A DNA stretch of 64,000 nt from Campylobacteraceae bacterium (GTDB taxonomy: Bacteria; Campylobacterota; Campylobacteria; Campylobacterales; Arcobacteraceae), in assembly GCA_013215945.1 (NCBI GenBank), contig JABSOM010000008.1:97455-161454 (forward strand), written 5' to 3'. A model generated the notes under the pieces. It did no database searches. It saw only the letters and a program-made list of their open reading frames with translations, and was not told the DNA's origin. Within the stretch, counting starts at the first letter, position 1. Every line of letters starts with the position of its first letter. Positions 1 to 8,737 of the stretch are shown one piece after another. A program made the position numbers and the translations under genes.

Positions 1-1035
1 TAATTTTAAAGACTCCAAATGAACAATATAAAACAGTGCAAAATAAGATACAAAAGCAGGAATAAACGCAGCATAAATTACTTGGGTGTAAGACATTCCT
101 AAAAATTCTGCAATAATAAAAGCAGCAGCTCCCATAACAGGTGGCATTAATTGGCCATTTGTAGAAGCAGCAACTTCTATAGCTCCTGCTTTTTCAGGGG
201 TAAAACCTGTTCTTTTCATTAAAGGAATAGTGAATGTTCCAGTTGTAACCGTATTTGCTATGGAAGAACCTGACATAATTCCTGTAAAACCAGATGCTAC
301 AACAGAAGCTTTTGCTGGGCCTCCTCTGTATTTTCCTAACATTGAATACGCCAAAGTAATAAAATACTGACCTGCTCCCGCTTTTTCAAGTAAAGAACCA
401 AATAAAACAAAAAGGAATACAAAAGAAGTAGATACACCTAAAGGAACACCAAAAATTCCTTCTGTTGTTAAAAACATATGACCCGCTAGTTTACTAAAAG
501 AAGCCCCTTTATGCTGAATAATTTCAGGCATAAAAGGCCCTAAAACATCATAAGATAAAAAAACCAAAGCAATAATAGTCAAAGCAATTCCAAGAACTCT
601 TCTTCCTGCTTCTAATAAAATAACCATAGCCAATAAAGCAACAAAAATATCTGTGGGAATATAATCTCCTGGTCTTTGCGAAAGTTCTTCGTAAAAAATA
701 GTTATATAAGCAGTAGCAGATACAGCAATTATTGTAAAAAGATAACCAAACCATCTGATTTTGGCAAAAAAGTAGGCTTTTTGTATCATTGGATACATTA
801 AAAAAGTAAGTGCTAAAGCAAAAGAGAGATGAAGTGATCTTGAAATAGTTGAGTTAATAGGTTCTACGACTATATATAATTGAAATAAAGACCATAAAAG
901 TGCAATCCCCGAAATTAGCCAGAATTCATAATTCTTTTTTGTAAAAACTCTTTGTCCACTAAATTCATTTAAAACACATTGTTCGTGTTCATTATTACTT
1001 TCTAAACTCTTTAACTTTTGATCATAAATATTCAT
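1..1035 (-). CDS. TRAP transporter fused permease (TAXI type), C-terminus beyond window
   Basis: Inner-membrane permease of a TAXI-type TRAP system, which uses an ion gradient to import a carboxylate handed over by the periplasmic binding protein encoded just upstream (1159-2103). The reading frame opens with ATG at 1035 (MNIYDQKLKS) and stays open for 345 codons to the window edge, so about half of a fused 4TM-12TM permease is visible. An acidic cytoplasmic N-terminus of about 35 residues is followed by hydrophobic segments starting near residue 38. The DctM-like core shows the glycine-rich stretches GGPAKASVVASGF and TGIMSGSSIANTVTTG, typical of TRAP large subunits. The stop codon is outside the window. 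Confidence 0.9.
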   Translation of the reverse strand, partial: MNIYDQKLKSLESNNEHEQCVLNEFSGQRVFTKKNYEFWLISGIALLWSLFQLYIVVEPINSTISRSLHLSFALALTFLMYPMIQKAYFFAKIRWFGYLFTIIAVSATAYITIFYEELSQRPGDYIPTDIFVALLAMVILLEAGRRVLGIALTIIALVFLSYDVLGPFMPEIIQHKGASFSKLAGHMFLTTEGIFGVPLGVSTSFVFLFVLFGSLLEKAGAGQYFITLAYSMLGKYRGGPAKASVVASGFTGIMSGSSIANTVTTGTFTIPLMKRTGFTPEKAGAIEVAASTNGQLMPPVMGAAAFIIAEFLGMSYTQVIYAAFIPAFVSYFALFYIVHLESLKL

Positions 1036-1132
1036 GATGTACCTTTATATTTTAACAATGATTCTTTGATTTGATATTTGGAAATATTGCCATAGATTTT
1101 TATTTATAGTTTTTTATAAACAATATATGGTC

Positions 1133-1157
1133 TTATTAAAGGCAAAGCCTTTAATAA
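1133..1157 (-). terminator. Hairpin between TAXI binding protein and permease genes
   Basis: A perfect 11-bp stem (1133-1143 with 1147-1157) with a 3-nt loop begins directly after the stop codon of the binding-protein gene. There is no long U run on the minus strand, so it is more likely a 3'-end stabiliser or partial attenuator than a full terminator. This would let the binding protein be made in excess over the permease. The placement parallels the hairpin after dctP at 49130-49153. Confidence 0.55.
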
Positions 1158-1158
1158 A

Positions 1159-2103
1159 TTAACGTATTCCAGCCTCTTTGAAATACTTTTTTGCCCCTTT
1201 ATGTAAAGGCGCAGATAAACCATCAAGTAATGATTCTTTTGTAATATGAGCATAAGCTGGGTGCAATTTTTTGAAAGCTTCAAAGTTTTCAAGGACTGCT
1301 TTTACTACAGTGTATACTGCTTTTTCACTTACATCAGTAGAAGTAACAAGTACTGCTTTAACACCAAAGGTTTTTATATCTTTTTCATTTCCTTTATACA
1401 TTCCACCTTGTATATTTGCTCTTGCGAAATAAGGATATTTTTTTAGTAGATCATCCACATTTGAGCCAACAAGAGGTACAATTCTGGTATCAACTGAGTT
1501 AGAAGCATCTTTTATATTAGCAGTTGGATGTCCTATCATGTAAAAATAACCATCAATTTTATTGTCTCTTAGCGCATCTGGCATTTCTGCTGCTTTTAAT
1601 GCCCCTGCAAATTTTAAACTGGATTTTTTAATATCACTTAGGTCAAAAAGTGTTAATGCCGTTGCTTCATTTCCAGAACCAGGGTTTCCTAAATTAATTC
1701 TTTTTCCCTTAATGTCACTTAATTTATAAATATTTGAATCTTTTCGCGTAACAAGTGCCAATAATTCAGGATAAATTGCCATAACAGATCTAAGTTTACT
1801 TACTTTTTTACCCTTAAATTTACCATTTCCTCTTGACGCTTGGTAAACAACATCACTTTGTGCAATACCAAAATCCAATTCTTTGTTTTTAATGGTATTA
1901 ATATTATAAACAGAACCGCCTGTTGATTCTACAGAACATCTGATTTTGGTCTCTTTTTTCATTTTGTTTACTAATCTACAAATAGCTCCACCTGTAGGGT
2001 AATATGTACCTGTAACTCCGCCTGTACCAATAGTAATAAACTCTGTTGCAAAAATAGGCAAACTCAATGTTGCAAATAGTGTAAGTGATGCTAGATTTTT
2101 CAT
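1159..2103 (-). CDS. TAXI family TRAP transporter solute-binding protein
   Basis: Periplasmic substrate-binding subunit of a TRAP transporter. The 314-residue product starts with a signal peptide (about residues 1-19, ending IFAT). It then shows the family-typical TIGTGGVTGTYYPTGGAI block near residues 24-39, where the ligand-binding cleft begins. Length matches the TAXI family (about 310-330). It is followed by its fused permease (1-1035), with a hairpin between them. TAXI proteins are known to bind glutamate, 2-oxoglutarate or related acids, but the ligand here cannot be read from sequence. A sensor kinase/regulator pair diverges from it (2431-5263) and may control it. Confidence 0.92.
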   Translation of the reverse strand: MKNLASLTLFATLSLPIFATEFITIGTGGVTGTYYPTGGAICRLVNKMKKETKIRCSVESTGGSVYNINTIKNKELDFGIAQSDVVYQASRGNGKFKGKKVSKLRSVMAIYPELLALVTRKDSNIYKLSDIKGKRINLGNPGSGNEATALTLFDLSDIKKSSLKFAGALKAAEMPDALRDNKIDGYFYMIGHPTANIKDASNSVDTRIVPLVGSNVDDLLKKYPYFARANIQGGMYKGNEKDIKTFGVKAVLVTSTDVSEKAVYTVVKAVLENFEAFKKLHPAYAHITKESLLDGLSAPLHKGAKKYFKEAGIR

Positions 2104-2430
2104 TTTATTTCCTCTAAAATATATAGTGAGATTATAAGTAATAAAGATGAACTAAAAATGACTTTTTTACTTGAATTTAGCTAAAAAAGTAATATTAATT
2201 TAATAATTTATATCCATAGAAGATTCCGATTTTCAAGATGCCAAGGGAGATAAATCAAATAATACTTATTAATTTTATTATATAATAATTTATATAAGTA
2301 ATGCAATTTATTTATAACATTTATAAACTCTTAATTCAAAAGTATATAAATATAAAAATATTCAAAAATATAACAATTTTATTTTAACATTTTTTTTGGT
2401 ATAAATATTAAGTCTTAAAAAAGGTTTATA
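2104..2430. promoter_or_regulatory. Divergent intergenic region between TAXI-TRAP operon and sensor kinase
   Basis: This 327-bp, very AT-rich non-coding stretch must carry promoters for both directions. For the plus-strand kinase gene I see an extended -10-like TGGTATAAA at 2397-2405, about 25 nt before the ATG. I see no convincing long palindrome here, and no open reading frame with a ribosome binding site. Confidence 0.4.
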
Positions 2431-4626
2431 ATGAAATTTTTCTTTGTATGTCTTTTGTGTCTTTTAACAAACCTAGCTGCAAAAACACAAAATATATTAA
2501 TCTTAAGCTCCTATCATAAGGGCTTTGAAGTCTCAGATACTATGATCAAGAATATAGAAGAAGTATTGTATTTTTCTATAGATGTTAAAATAAATGTTTT
2601 GTATATGGATTCAAAAGAGATTCATTCAAGAGATTATATCCAAGAGCTTAGCAATCTTTATTCTTTACAATTAAAAAACAGATCTTTTGATTTAATTATA
2701 ACCATTGATAAATTCGCTTATTTATTTGCTTTAAAAAATTATCATATTTTATTTAACAATGAGCCTATTTTATTTACAGGAATAGAAAATTATTCAAAAG
2801 AACTCATTGAAATTTATAATATGCAAGATAAAATCCATGGACTTGTAAAAAAACTACACATTAAAGACAATATAGAACTCATGCTAAAAAGCATGCCTGC
2901 TTTAAAAAAGATATATATTATTAATGACAGAAGTATTAATGCAGAAGTAACAAGTCCTTTTATTATACGAGCAAAAAGAGATTTTATACATCGCATAAAA
3001 ATCGATTATTTACGCGATGATACCTTGGCAGAATTAAAAGAGAATTTTTCTAAAAAAAGAAAAAATGAAGCCATACTCTTTGTGCGTTTTACCAATGACA
3101 TTAATGGACGTTTTTATACGAGCAAAGAAGTAAAAGCAGCTATTAAGAACTTCAAATTACCTGTTTTTGTTACAGATTCTTTGTTCTTAAACGAAGGTGT
3201 AATAGGAGGTAAAACAGTTTCTTATATGGATTTAGGAAAAAGAACTGCGAATAAAACACTTATTATTTTAAACAATGCAAGTGCAAAACCAATGATAAAT
3301 GAATACAAAGATTTTTTCCATTATTTTGATGCGAATGAAGTTGAAAAATATGCTTTGAAACTTCCTTCAAATTTGAAAAACCTAAAAATAATTAATGTAC
3401 CTCAGAACTTTTTTGAAAAACATCGTTCCTTGATTAACTGGGTTTTTCTTTTTACTCCTTTTTTACTTATGATTATTTTTGCTTTATTAAATGCCTTAAA
3501 AGAGAAACAAATAGCTGCACGAAAATTAAAACAACGCGTTGAATTTGATAAACTATTATTAAATGCCATTGAATCTCCAATATTTTGGCAAGATGAAAAT
3601 GGAATAATATTAGATGCAAACGCTCGTTTTTGTGAACTGGTAGATATTACCTATTTTAATTTAAAGGGTGCACGATTAGATGGTTTTATCAGTCATTATC
3701 CAAGAGCCTATGAAATTTCAAGCTTTTTAAATAAAAATAAACTTTTAATATCTAAGGGTGAAAAAATATATGCAAAAGACCTGATATCAAAGAAAAATAT
3801 TTATTTAATTTCTCAAACTTCTTATCAAAGTGTTGATAATGGAAGTGGAACGGTAACTATTTTTACAGATGTAACAAAAGAAAAAGAAAGAGAAGAAGAG
3901 AAAATAAAACATGTACAATATATGATTCAGCAATCCAAGCTTGCTGAAATTGGGGAAGTTTTTTCTTCTATTGCTCACCAATGGAAGTCTCCTTTAGTTG
4001 AGATTACTGCTTTAGCTCAAGATATGTTTTACAGTGGAAATCATGGAGATAAAGAAGAAGATTCTTATCATATTAATAATATTATGATTCAAGCAAAATA
4101 TATGACAGATACTATTAATGATTTTCAAGATTTTATTATTCCTTCAAAAGAAAAAACAAGTTTTAATGTTTTTACTACGATTGAGTCAATGTTGAATATT
4201 GTTAAACATAATATGAAGTATAATTATATTGATATCAAACTAGATGTTAATCCTTCATCTAATTTATTTGTATATGGATATGAGAATGAGTTTATGCAAG
4301 CAATTTTAAATATTGTAAATAACGCCAAAGAAGCTTTATTATATAATGAAAAAAAGAACAGAGAGTTAAAGATTGTTTTTAAAAACCAAAACGGTCAAAT
4401 TTTAATCTATATCAGTGACAATGGCCCTGGAATTGCAAGTGAAGATCATAAAAATATTTTTCGACAATATTTTTCAACCAAAGAAAAAGGAAATGGAATT
4501 GGTTTGTATATGACACGACTGATTATAGAAGATAAACTCTTAGGCGAAATAAGCTGCCTTCCTTGTGAAATAGGAAGTAAATTTTTAATTAAACTAAAGG
4601 CGTATAATGAAACTATTAGTGCTTGA
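2431..4626 (+). CDS. Sensor histidine kinase with periplasmic ABC-substrate-binding-like domain
   Basis: Membrane sensor kinase of a two-component system, 731 residues. A signal peptide (about 1-18) is followed by a periplasmic region of about 300 residues. That region starts ILILSSYHKG, resembling ABC-type substrate-binding sensor domains (PF04392-like). Next come a transmembrane helix (about 333-355), a PAS-like segment (about 370-490) and the kinase core. His516 in the box IAHQWKSPL is the phosphoacceptor, the N box is NIVNNAKEAL (about 627-637), G1 is DNGPGI (about 663) and G2 is GNGIGLY (about 688). It overlaps the regulator gene by 20 nt, so the two are translationally coupled. The paralogue is at 50969-53170. 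The signal sensed is probably the substrate of the divergent TAXI transporter, which is an inference from position. Confidence 0.93.
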   Translation: MKFFFVCLLCLLTNLAAKTQNILILSSYHKGFEVSDTMIKNIEEVLYFSIDVKINVLYMDSKEIHSRDYIQELSNLYSLQLKNRSFDLIITIDKFAYLFALKNYHILFNNEPILFTGIENYSKELIEIYNMQDKIHGLVKKLHIKDNIELMLKSMPALKKIYIINDRSINAEVTSPFIIRAKRDFIHRIKIDYLRDDTLAELKENFSKKRKNEAILFVRFTNDINGRFYTSKEVKAAIKNFKLPVFVTDSLFLNEGVIGGKTVSYMDLGKRTANKTLIILNNASAKPMINEYKDFFHYFDANEVEKYALKLPSNLKNLKIINVPQNFFEKHRSLINWVFLFTPFLLMIIFALLNALKEKQIAARKLKQRVEFDKLLLNAIESPIFWQDENGIILDANARFCELVDITYFNLKGARLDGFISHYPRAYEISSFLNKNKLLISKGEKIYAKDLISKKNIYLISQTSYQSVDNGSGTVTIFTDVTKEKEREEEKIKHVQYMIQQSKLAEIGEVFSSIAHQWKSPLVEITALAQDMFYSGNHGDKEEDSYHINNIMIQAKYMTDTINDFQDFIIPSKEKTSFNVFTTIESMLNIVKHNMKYNYIDIKLDVNPSSNLFVYGYENEFMQAILNIVNNAKEALLYNEKKNRELKIVFKNQNGQILIYISDNGPGIASEDHKNIFRQYFSTKEKGNGIGLYMTRLIIEDKLLGEISCLPCEIGSKFLIKLKAYNETISA

Positions 4627-5263
4627 AGATAATGTGACATTATCCAATGTAATGAAAAAAGGTCTTGAAAAAGAAGGTTATCAAGTAGATTGTTTTGATG
4701 ATGGAGAAAGTGCATTGGATGCTATTAATAATGGTTATTCTTGTTTTATTCTAGATATTAATGTACCTTCTTTAGATGGAATTTCTTTGCTTAAACATAT
4801 TCGTTCTTATAATAAAGATACAACAGTACTCATTATAAGCTCAAATCATGAACTAGACAAAATCAAAAGTTCTTATGAGTTTGGCTGTAATGATTATATT
4901 AAAAAACCTTTTTTTATATATGAATTGGTGCAAAAAGTGAAACACTTATGTGTAGTACCTAGCAAATTTATTCAGTTCTCACCCCAATGTAAATATTCTT
5001 TTGTTGAGCATATTTTGTATGAAAACGATGAAAAAATAATTCTAACAAAAAAAGAGATTCTATTTTTAGAATTGTATATTGTAAATTTGAATAAAGTTGT
5101 ATCTTATGAAGAACTTGAAACGTACGTTTGGGAAGGAGAGATAACCAATCTTGATAATATTAGAGCACTGGTAAAAAGATTAAGAAAAAAGCTGCCAGAA
5201 GGTTCTATTAAGATAGTTACAGGACTTGGATATACCTTAGGAAACACTGTTAAACTAAGCTAA
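4607..5263 (+). CDS. OmpR-type response regulator
   Basis: Cytoplasmic DNA-binding response regulator of 218 residues, partner of the overlapping kinase. The receiver domain (1-115) has the acidic pair E7/D8, phosphoacceptor Asp50 (CFILDINVPSLDG) and Lys100 (YIKKPFF). A winged-helix output domain fills about 125-215, ending with the typical RALVKRLRKKL and GYTLG motifs. It aligns without gaps in the receiver with the regulator at 50341-50988, which has the same Asp50 and Lys100, so the two systems arose by duplication. Its 3' end overlaps that of the convergent transporter gene by 14 nt. Targets are unknown; the TAXI-TRAP operon is the obvious candidate. Confidence 0.93.
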   Translation: MKLLVLEDNVTLSNVMKKGLEKEGYQVDCFDDGESALDAINNGYSCFILDINVPSLDGISLLKHIRSYNKDTTVLIISSNHELDKIKSSYEFGCNDYIKKPFFIYELVQKVKHLCVVPSKFIQFSPQCKYSFVEHILYENDEKIILTKKEILFLELYIVNLNKVVSYEELETYVWEGEITNLDNIRALVKRLRKKLPEGSIKIVTGLGYTLGNTVKLS

Positions 5264-6062
5264 TAGCAATTCCTAACAAAATAACAGCTGAGGATAAGAG
5301 CAGTTTAAGACTTAAACTCTCTCCTAAAAACAAGATAGAAATAAAAATTGCAATAATGGGAACAGCCAGTTGAATGATGCTGGCTGTTGTAATCTTAATG
5401 CGCTGTAAAATAAAATACCATAAAACATACGCAAGCGCAGAGGTTAATGTTCCTGAAAGTAAAGCCAAAACAATACCTGTTTGGCTTATATGTATCTCAC
5501 TTTGAAAAAATATATAAAATATAAGAAGAAAAATACTGGCCAAAGTGAAATTTTGAGTAGTACTTTTTAGAATATTTGTTTTTGTTTTTCCTAAAACACT
5601 GTAGATTGCCCAGGATATACCAGCTATTATGATTAAAAAAACATGAAAATATGATAATTCGAAGGCTTGGTTTGGATAGAGTAAATACATTAATCCAGAT
5701 AAAGCCAGTAAAATTCCAAGACCTTGTTTTATATTAATTCGTTCTTTTTTTCTAAGTGCTAAAAAAATCATGCTCAACTGTACGGAAGAAAATAATATTA
5801 AGGTACCCAAACCAGCATCCAGACCTATATAAGCATAGGAAAAACAAATGGCATAAGAAAACAAAACAAAAGAAGACAAAAAATTCTCTTTAAAAGAAAA
5901 GCTTAATTTTTTTTCTTTATATACAAGATAGAGATTTAAAACTAAAGCTCCTGAAAGAAGGCGTATTAAAGTAAAAGAGTAGGGATCTATGCTGTTTTGC
6001 AATAAAGCCCATTTTACTAATAAAGAGTTTGAGGCTAAAAAAAACAAAGAAAGAATAATCAA
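5250..6062 (-). CDS. EamA/DMT superfamily transporter
   Basis: Inner-membrane protein of 270 residues with about ten hydrophobic helices arranged as two EamA repeats. Visible repeat hallmarks are LIRLLSGALVLNLYL in the first half and the GTLTSALAYVLWYFILQRIKITTASIIQLAVPIIAIFISILFLGE region (residues about 205-250) in the second. Members export small metabolites such as amino acids, but the substrate is not predictable. The start ATG at 6062 is immediately hydrophobic (MIILSLFF), slightly short for the family (usually 280-300), so the first helix may be truncated or the start may lie elsewhere. It converges on the response regulator. Confidence 0.85.
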   Translation of the reverse strand: MIILSLFFLASNSLLVKWALLQNSIDPYSFTLIRLLSGALVLNLYLVYKEKKLSFSFKENFLSSFVLFSYAICFSYAYIGLDAGLGTLILFSSVQLSMIFLALRKKERINIKQGLGILLALSGLMYLLYPNQAFELSYFHVFLIIIAGISWAIYSVLGKTKTNILKSTTQNFTLASIFLLIFYIFFQSEIHISQTGIVLALLSGTLTSALAYVLWYFILQRIKITTASIIQLAVPIIAIFISILFLGESLSLKLLLSSAVILLGIAISLV

Positions 6063-6202
6063 AAAAAGTAATTTATTATTGATAAAGGTGCCTTAAATTT
6101 TTTTGATTTATTATAGTATAAACTCCCTCAATATTTAAAATTTATCAGCTATAAGTATAGTTTTGATAAAATTGCTTAATAATAGAATAAAAAGGCAGAT
6201 AT

Positions 6203-6580
6203 ATGAAATATGGCGAAGAAGAAATAGTTAACTTTGATATTAACAAAGATGAGAACTATTGGCCAAACAATAACGACAAGAATTATACTATAAAAATTGA
6301 ATTGCCAGAATTTATGTGTAAATGCCCACGAAGCGGTTACCCAGATTTTGCAACTATTTATATTGAGTATACACCTGATAAATTAGTAGTTGAATTAAAA
6401 GCTATTAAAATATATATTAACTCTTTCATGATCAGAGAAGTTTCTCATGAAAACTCTGCAAATGAGATCTTCGATACTTTATACTCTAAGTTAAAACCAA
6501 GATGGTTAAAAGTTATTGCAGATTTTAAACCAAGAGGAAATGTACACACTGTAATTGAAATAGATTCAGCAAAAATGTAA
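6203..6580 (+). CDS. queF: NADPH-dependent preQ0 reductase (7-cyano-7-deazaguanine reductase)
   Basis: Cytoplasmic enzyme of queuosine biosynthesis that reduces the nitrile of preQ0 to the amine of preQ1. The 125-residue length fits the short, unimodular QueF class of the T-fold superfamily. Cys41 in CKCPRSGYPDFATIYI is the thioimide-forming nucleophile, Asp48 is the general acid, and the ELKAIKIYINSFM...HENS block (about 62-83) is the QueF signature with the substrate-binding Glu and His. No preQ1 riboswitch consensus is visible in the 140 nt upstream. A helix-turn-helix gene follows after 8 nt and is probably cotranscribed. Confidence 0.96.
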   Translation: MKYGEEEIVNFDINKDENYWPNNNDKNYTIKIELPEFMCKCPRSGYPDFATIYIEYTPDKLVVELKAIKIYINSFMIREVSHENSANEIFDTLYSKLKPRWLKVIADFKPRGNVHTVIEIDSAKM

Positions 6581-6588
6581 GGCCTACT

Positions 6589-7164
6589 TTGGAGAGATTA
6601 GTTACAACAGCACAAGCAGCAGAACTTCTTAATATCTCTCTTCAAGGGGTACACTATCGTATAAAAAGTAAAAAACTAAAATCTATTAAACAAGGGAATA
6701 AAACCTTTGTTTATATAGAAGATATTCCTTCTTTACCCCTAAAAGAAATAAAAGAAAGCATTCAAGAGAATAAAGAACTTCCTTTAATTCTAGAAATAAA
6801 AGATGAACAAATTCTTTTATTAAAAAAGTCTTTAAAATGGATGAAAAAACAATATATAAGTGAAATATCACGCTTAGAAAAAAATCAAGACAAAATTATT
6901 AATGTATTTAATAGAGAAATTGAGCTTTTACAAAGTGCTTTTAATGAAATGCGTTTGGTTTATAAAAAACCTCTCTTAGAACAAAAAGACAAATATATCT
7001 CAGTTTTGGATTTTTCTTCTTATTTAAAACAAAATGGTAAAAATTCGCAAGAAATAAAAACTATTGTGCTAGATGCCTTAAAAAGAAAAGACAGACGTTT
7101 TATGTTTAATAAAAAAAGTAAAAAAGTGTTGATTTTAAATGAAGATTATTCGGATTTGTTATAA
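6589..7164 (+). CDS. Helix-turn-helix (excisionase/MerR-like) protein with coiled coil, TTG start
   Basis: Product of 191 residues. Residues about 4-45 (TTAQAAELLNISLQGVHYRIKSKKL) form a winged helix-turn-helix of the excisionase/MerR-N type. A charged, probably coiled-coil stretch occupies about 70-125, and a basic C-terminus lies at about 130-191. The start is a TTG at 6589 preceded by TAAGG six to ten bases upstream; the next ATG would delete the whole helix-turn-helix, so TTG is strongly favoured. It follows queF by 8 nt. The target and role are unknown; a DNA-binding or partition-like function is possible. Confidence 0.75.
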   Translation: MERLVTTAQAAELLNISLQGVHYRIKSKKLKSIKQGNKTFVYIEDIPSLPLKEIKESIQENKELPLILEIKDEQILLLKKSLKWMKKQYISEISRLEKNQDKIINVFNREIELLQSAFNEMRLVYKKPLLEQKDKYISVLDFSSYLKQNGKNSQEIKTIVLDALKRKDRRFMFNKKSKKVLILNEDYSDLL

Positions 7165-7181
7165 ATAGCTAAAAATTAGAC

Positions 7182-7209
7182 AAAAAAAAAGAGTACTTAA
7201 AGTACTCTT
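7182..7209 (-). terminator. Rho-independent terminator of minus-strand small RNA
   Basis: An 8-bp stem (7189-7196 with 7202-7209, loop 7197-7201) is followed on the minus strand by nine U residues (7190 down to 7182). The only possible upstream minus-strand gene is the structured RNA at 7198-7308, because protein genes on both sides are on the plus strand. Confidence 0.75.
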
Positions 7210-7308
7210 CTCCAGATACCTAAACACACCAATGAAAAAGGTGCCTTGCTATGTTCCCATTCTGGGGCATTGTCTTAGACAATGATTGCAAAGGTCTAAA
7301 GAAGAGCA
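7198..7308 (-). ncRNA. Structured small RNA, probably the signal recognition particle RNA
   Basis: On the minus strand a -10-like TATTTT (7317-7312) precedes about 110 nt ending in a rho-independent terminator, with no reading frame. The ends pair extensively: 7300-7306 with 7205-7211 perfectly, continuing with wobble and Watson-Crick pairs to about 7292/7220, giving a rod-like molecule. The 3' side reads GTGTG...AGGTATCTGG, and an AGCAAGGCA follows the presumed apical loop. Both resemble the 3' side of bacterial 4.5S RNA (GTGTGCCGGGATGTAGCTGG and GCCAAGGCAG in E. coli). The apical Ffh-binding loop is not canonical: CCCCAGAATGGG replaces TCCGGAAGGA. SRP RNA is my best guess from position-by-position similarity. 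An unrelated structured RNA is the alternative. Confidence 0.5.
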
Positions 7309-7390
7309 TAAAAAATACCGTAATATTCTTTGTGCTTTTCTTTTGGACTGCAATATTAGCAAAAAAAAACTTAAATTAAAGATAAATATA

Positions 7391-7396
7391 TATAAT
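7391..7396 (+). promoter_or_regulatory. -10 box for the 7428 transporter gene
   Basis: A consensus TATAAT lies 31 nt before the ATG at 7428, giving a leader of about 25 nt with the ribosome binding site AAAGAG. No good -35 is visible, as is common in Campylobacterota promoters. Confidence 0.5.
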
Positions 7397-7427
7397 ATGA
7401 AAAAAATTTCTTAAATAAAGAGTTTAG

Positions 7428-8327
7428 ATGAAAAAAGATTTTTCTATGGTGGCTTATGCTGCACTAATTTTTGCGATGTTTATTTGGGCCAGTTCTTTTA
7501 TAGCACTTAAGTCTGCAATGGTTGATATTGGGCCTTTTACTGTAATATTTTTACGCATGTTTTTTGCTTCTGTGTGTTTTGTATATTTCATTAAATCTTT
7601 TTTTTCTTATACGTTTACTAAAAAAGATATTTATTATATTCTTGCTTTGGGTTTTTTTGAACCTTGTTTGTATTTTATCTTTGAAGCACAAGCTTTACTT
7701 TATACTTCTGCTTCCCAAGCGGGAATGATTACTTCTTTAATGCCTTTAATAACGGCTCTTTTAGCAGGTGCTATTTTAAAAGAGATAATTACTCAAAAAC
7801 TAATTTTTGGTTCTATGTTGGCTATGGTAGGCGTTATTTGGTTAAGTGTTAATGCAACCAGCACCCAAACTGCTCCTAATCCTATGCTTGGAAATTTTCT
7901 AGAATTCTGTGCTATGGTTTGTGGGGCTGGTTATACTATTGTTGGAAAACATTTGATGAAAAAGTTTTCTGCTTTATTTATAACTGCCATTCAATCTTTT
8001 ATGGGACTTATTTTCTTTTTTCCTCTTTTTCTTTATGAAATGAATACTATGGAAATGACATTTTCTCTTGAAGCTTTAGCGTGGATTGCTTATTTAGGTG
8101 TGGTTGTGACTCTTGCTGGTTATGGTTTGTATAATTATGCTTTAAGTAAAATTGATGCCTCAAAAGCAGCAGCTTTTATTAATCTGATTCCTTTATTTAC
8201 TCTACTTTTAGCATTTTTAATTTTGGGAGAAAATTTGAGTTCTACTCAATTAGTGGCTTGTTCTATTATTTTACTTGGAGTTTTCATTACACAAATGAAA
8301 TACAGAAAAAGGAAAAGTAGAAGTTAA
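7428..8327 (+). CDS. EamA/DMT superfamily transporter
   Basis: Inner-membrane exporter of 299 residues with ten predicted helices in two EamA repeats. The first repeat shows FIWASSFIALKSAM and PFTVIFLRMFFASVCF, and the second ends ASKAAAFINLIPLFTLLLAFLILGENLSSTQL (about 243-275), the usual DMT hallmark. Its stop codon overlaps the ATG of the next gene (TAATG, 1 nt shared), so they form a coupled pair. It is only distantly similar to the transporter at 5250-6062. Substrate unknown. Confidence 0.92.
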   Translation: MKKDFSMVAYAALIFAMFIWASSFIALKSAMVDIGPFTVIFLRMFFASVCFVYFIKSFFSYTFTKKDIYYILALGFFEPCLYFIFEAQALLYTSASQAGMITSLMPLITALLAGAILKEIITQKLIFGSMLAMVGVIWLSVNATSTQTAPNPMLGNFLEFCAMVCGAGYTIVGKHLMKKFSALFITAIQSFMGLIFFFPLFLYEMNTMEMTFSLEALAWIAYLGVVVTLAGYGLYNYALSKIDASKAAAFINLIPLFTLLLAFLILGENLSSTQLVACSIILLGVFITQMKYRKRKSRS

Positions 8328-8737
8328 TGATTTACTTTACTTTGGCTTTTGTTGCATTTTTATCAGCAACACTTCTACCTATGGGCAGTGAAGCTTTATT
8401 ACTTTATGATGTAAAAGAAGGTCATAATGTTTATCTCCTAATTTTAGTAGCTTCTTTTGGAAATATTTTGGGCTCTTGTTTGAATTATTATTTGGGTTTA
8501 AAAGGCGAGGTTTATTTAGAAGAAAAAAAATATTTAAAAAAAGAAAGTATTCTTAAGTACAAAAAGTTTTTTGATAAATATGGGGCTTACTCACTTCTCT
8601 TGGCTTGGCTTCCTATAATTGGAGATCCTTTGACTTTTGTAGCTGGAGTATTAAAATACGATTTTAAAGTCTTTTTAGCTGCTGTAAGTCTTGCAAAAGC
8701 CTTGCGTTATATTCTCTTGGTTTATTTGGTATTTTAA
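8327..8737 (+). CDS. YqaA family small DedA-like membrane protein
   Basis: Inner-membrane protein of 136 residues with about four hydrophobic segments. The motif GNILGSCLNYYLGLKG (about 45-60) and the KYGAYSLLLAWLPIIGDPLTFVAGVL stretch (about 84-110) match the YqaA branch of the SNARE-associated/DedA superfamily. In that superfamily a Gly-Asp-Pro re-entrant region replaces the longer DedA motif. Biochemical function of YqaA is not established; DedA relatives are lipid-carrier flippases. The gene is coupled to the transporter upstream and its last 4 nt overlap the convergent modC. Confidence 0.85.
   Translation: MIYFTLAFVAFLSATLLPMGSEALLLYDVKEGHNVYLLILVASFGNILGSCLNYYLGLKGEVYLEEKKYLKKESILKYKKFFDKYGAYSLLLAWLPIIGDPLTFVAGVLKYDFKVFLAAVSLAKALRYILLVYLVF

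Noticed and set aside
548..754. Minus-strand 68-codon frame inside the TRAP permease region
   Set aside because: It is out of frame with the clear permease reading frame and its Tyr/Cys/Phe-rich translation is a shadow.
6063..6202. preQ1 riboswitch before queF
   Set aside because: No preQ1 aptamer consensus or pseudoknot pattern is visible in the 140 nt.
7182..7308. Plus-strand riboswitch for the 7428 transporter
   Set aside because: The U-run after the terminator stem and the -10 box are oriented for the minus strand.
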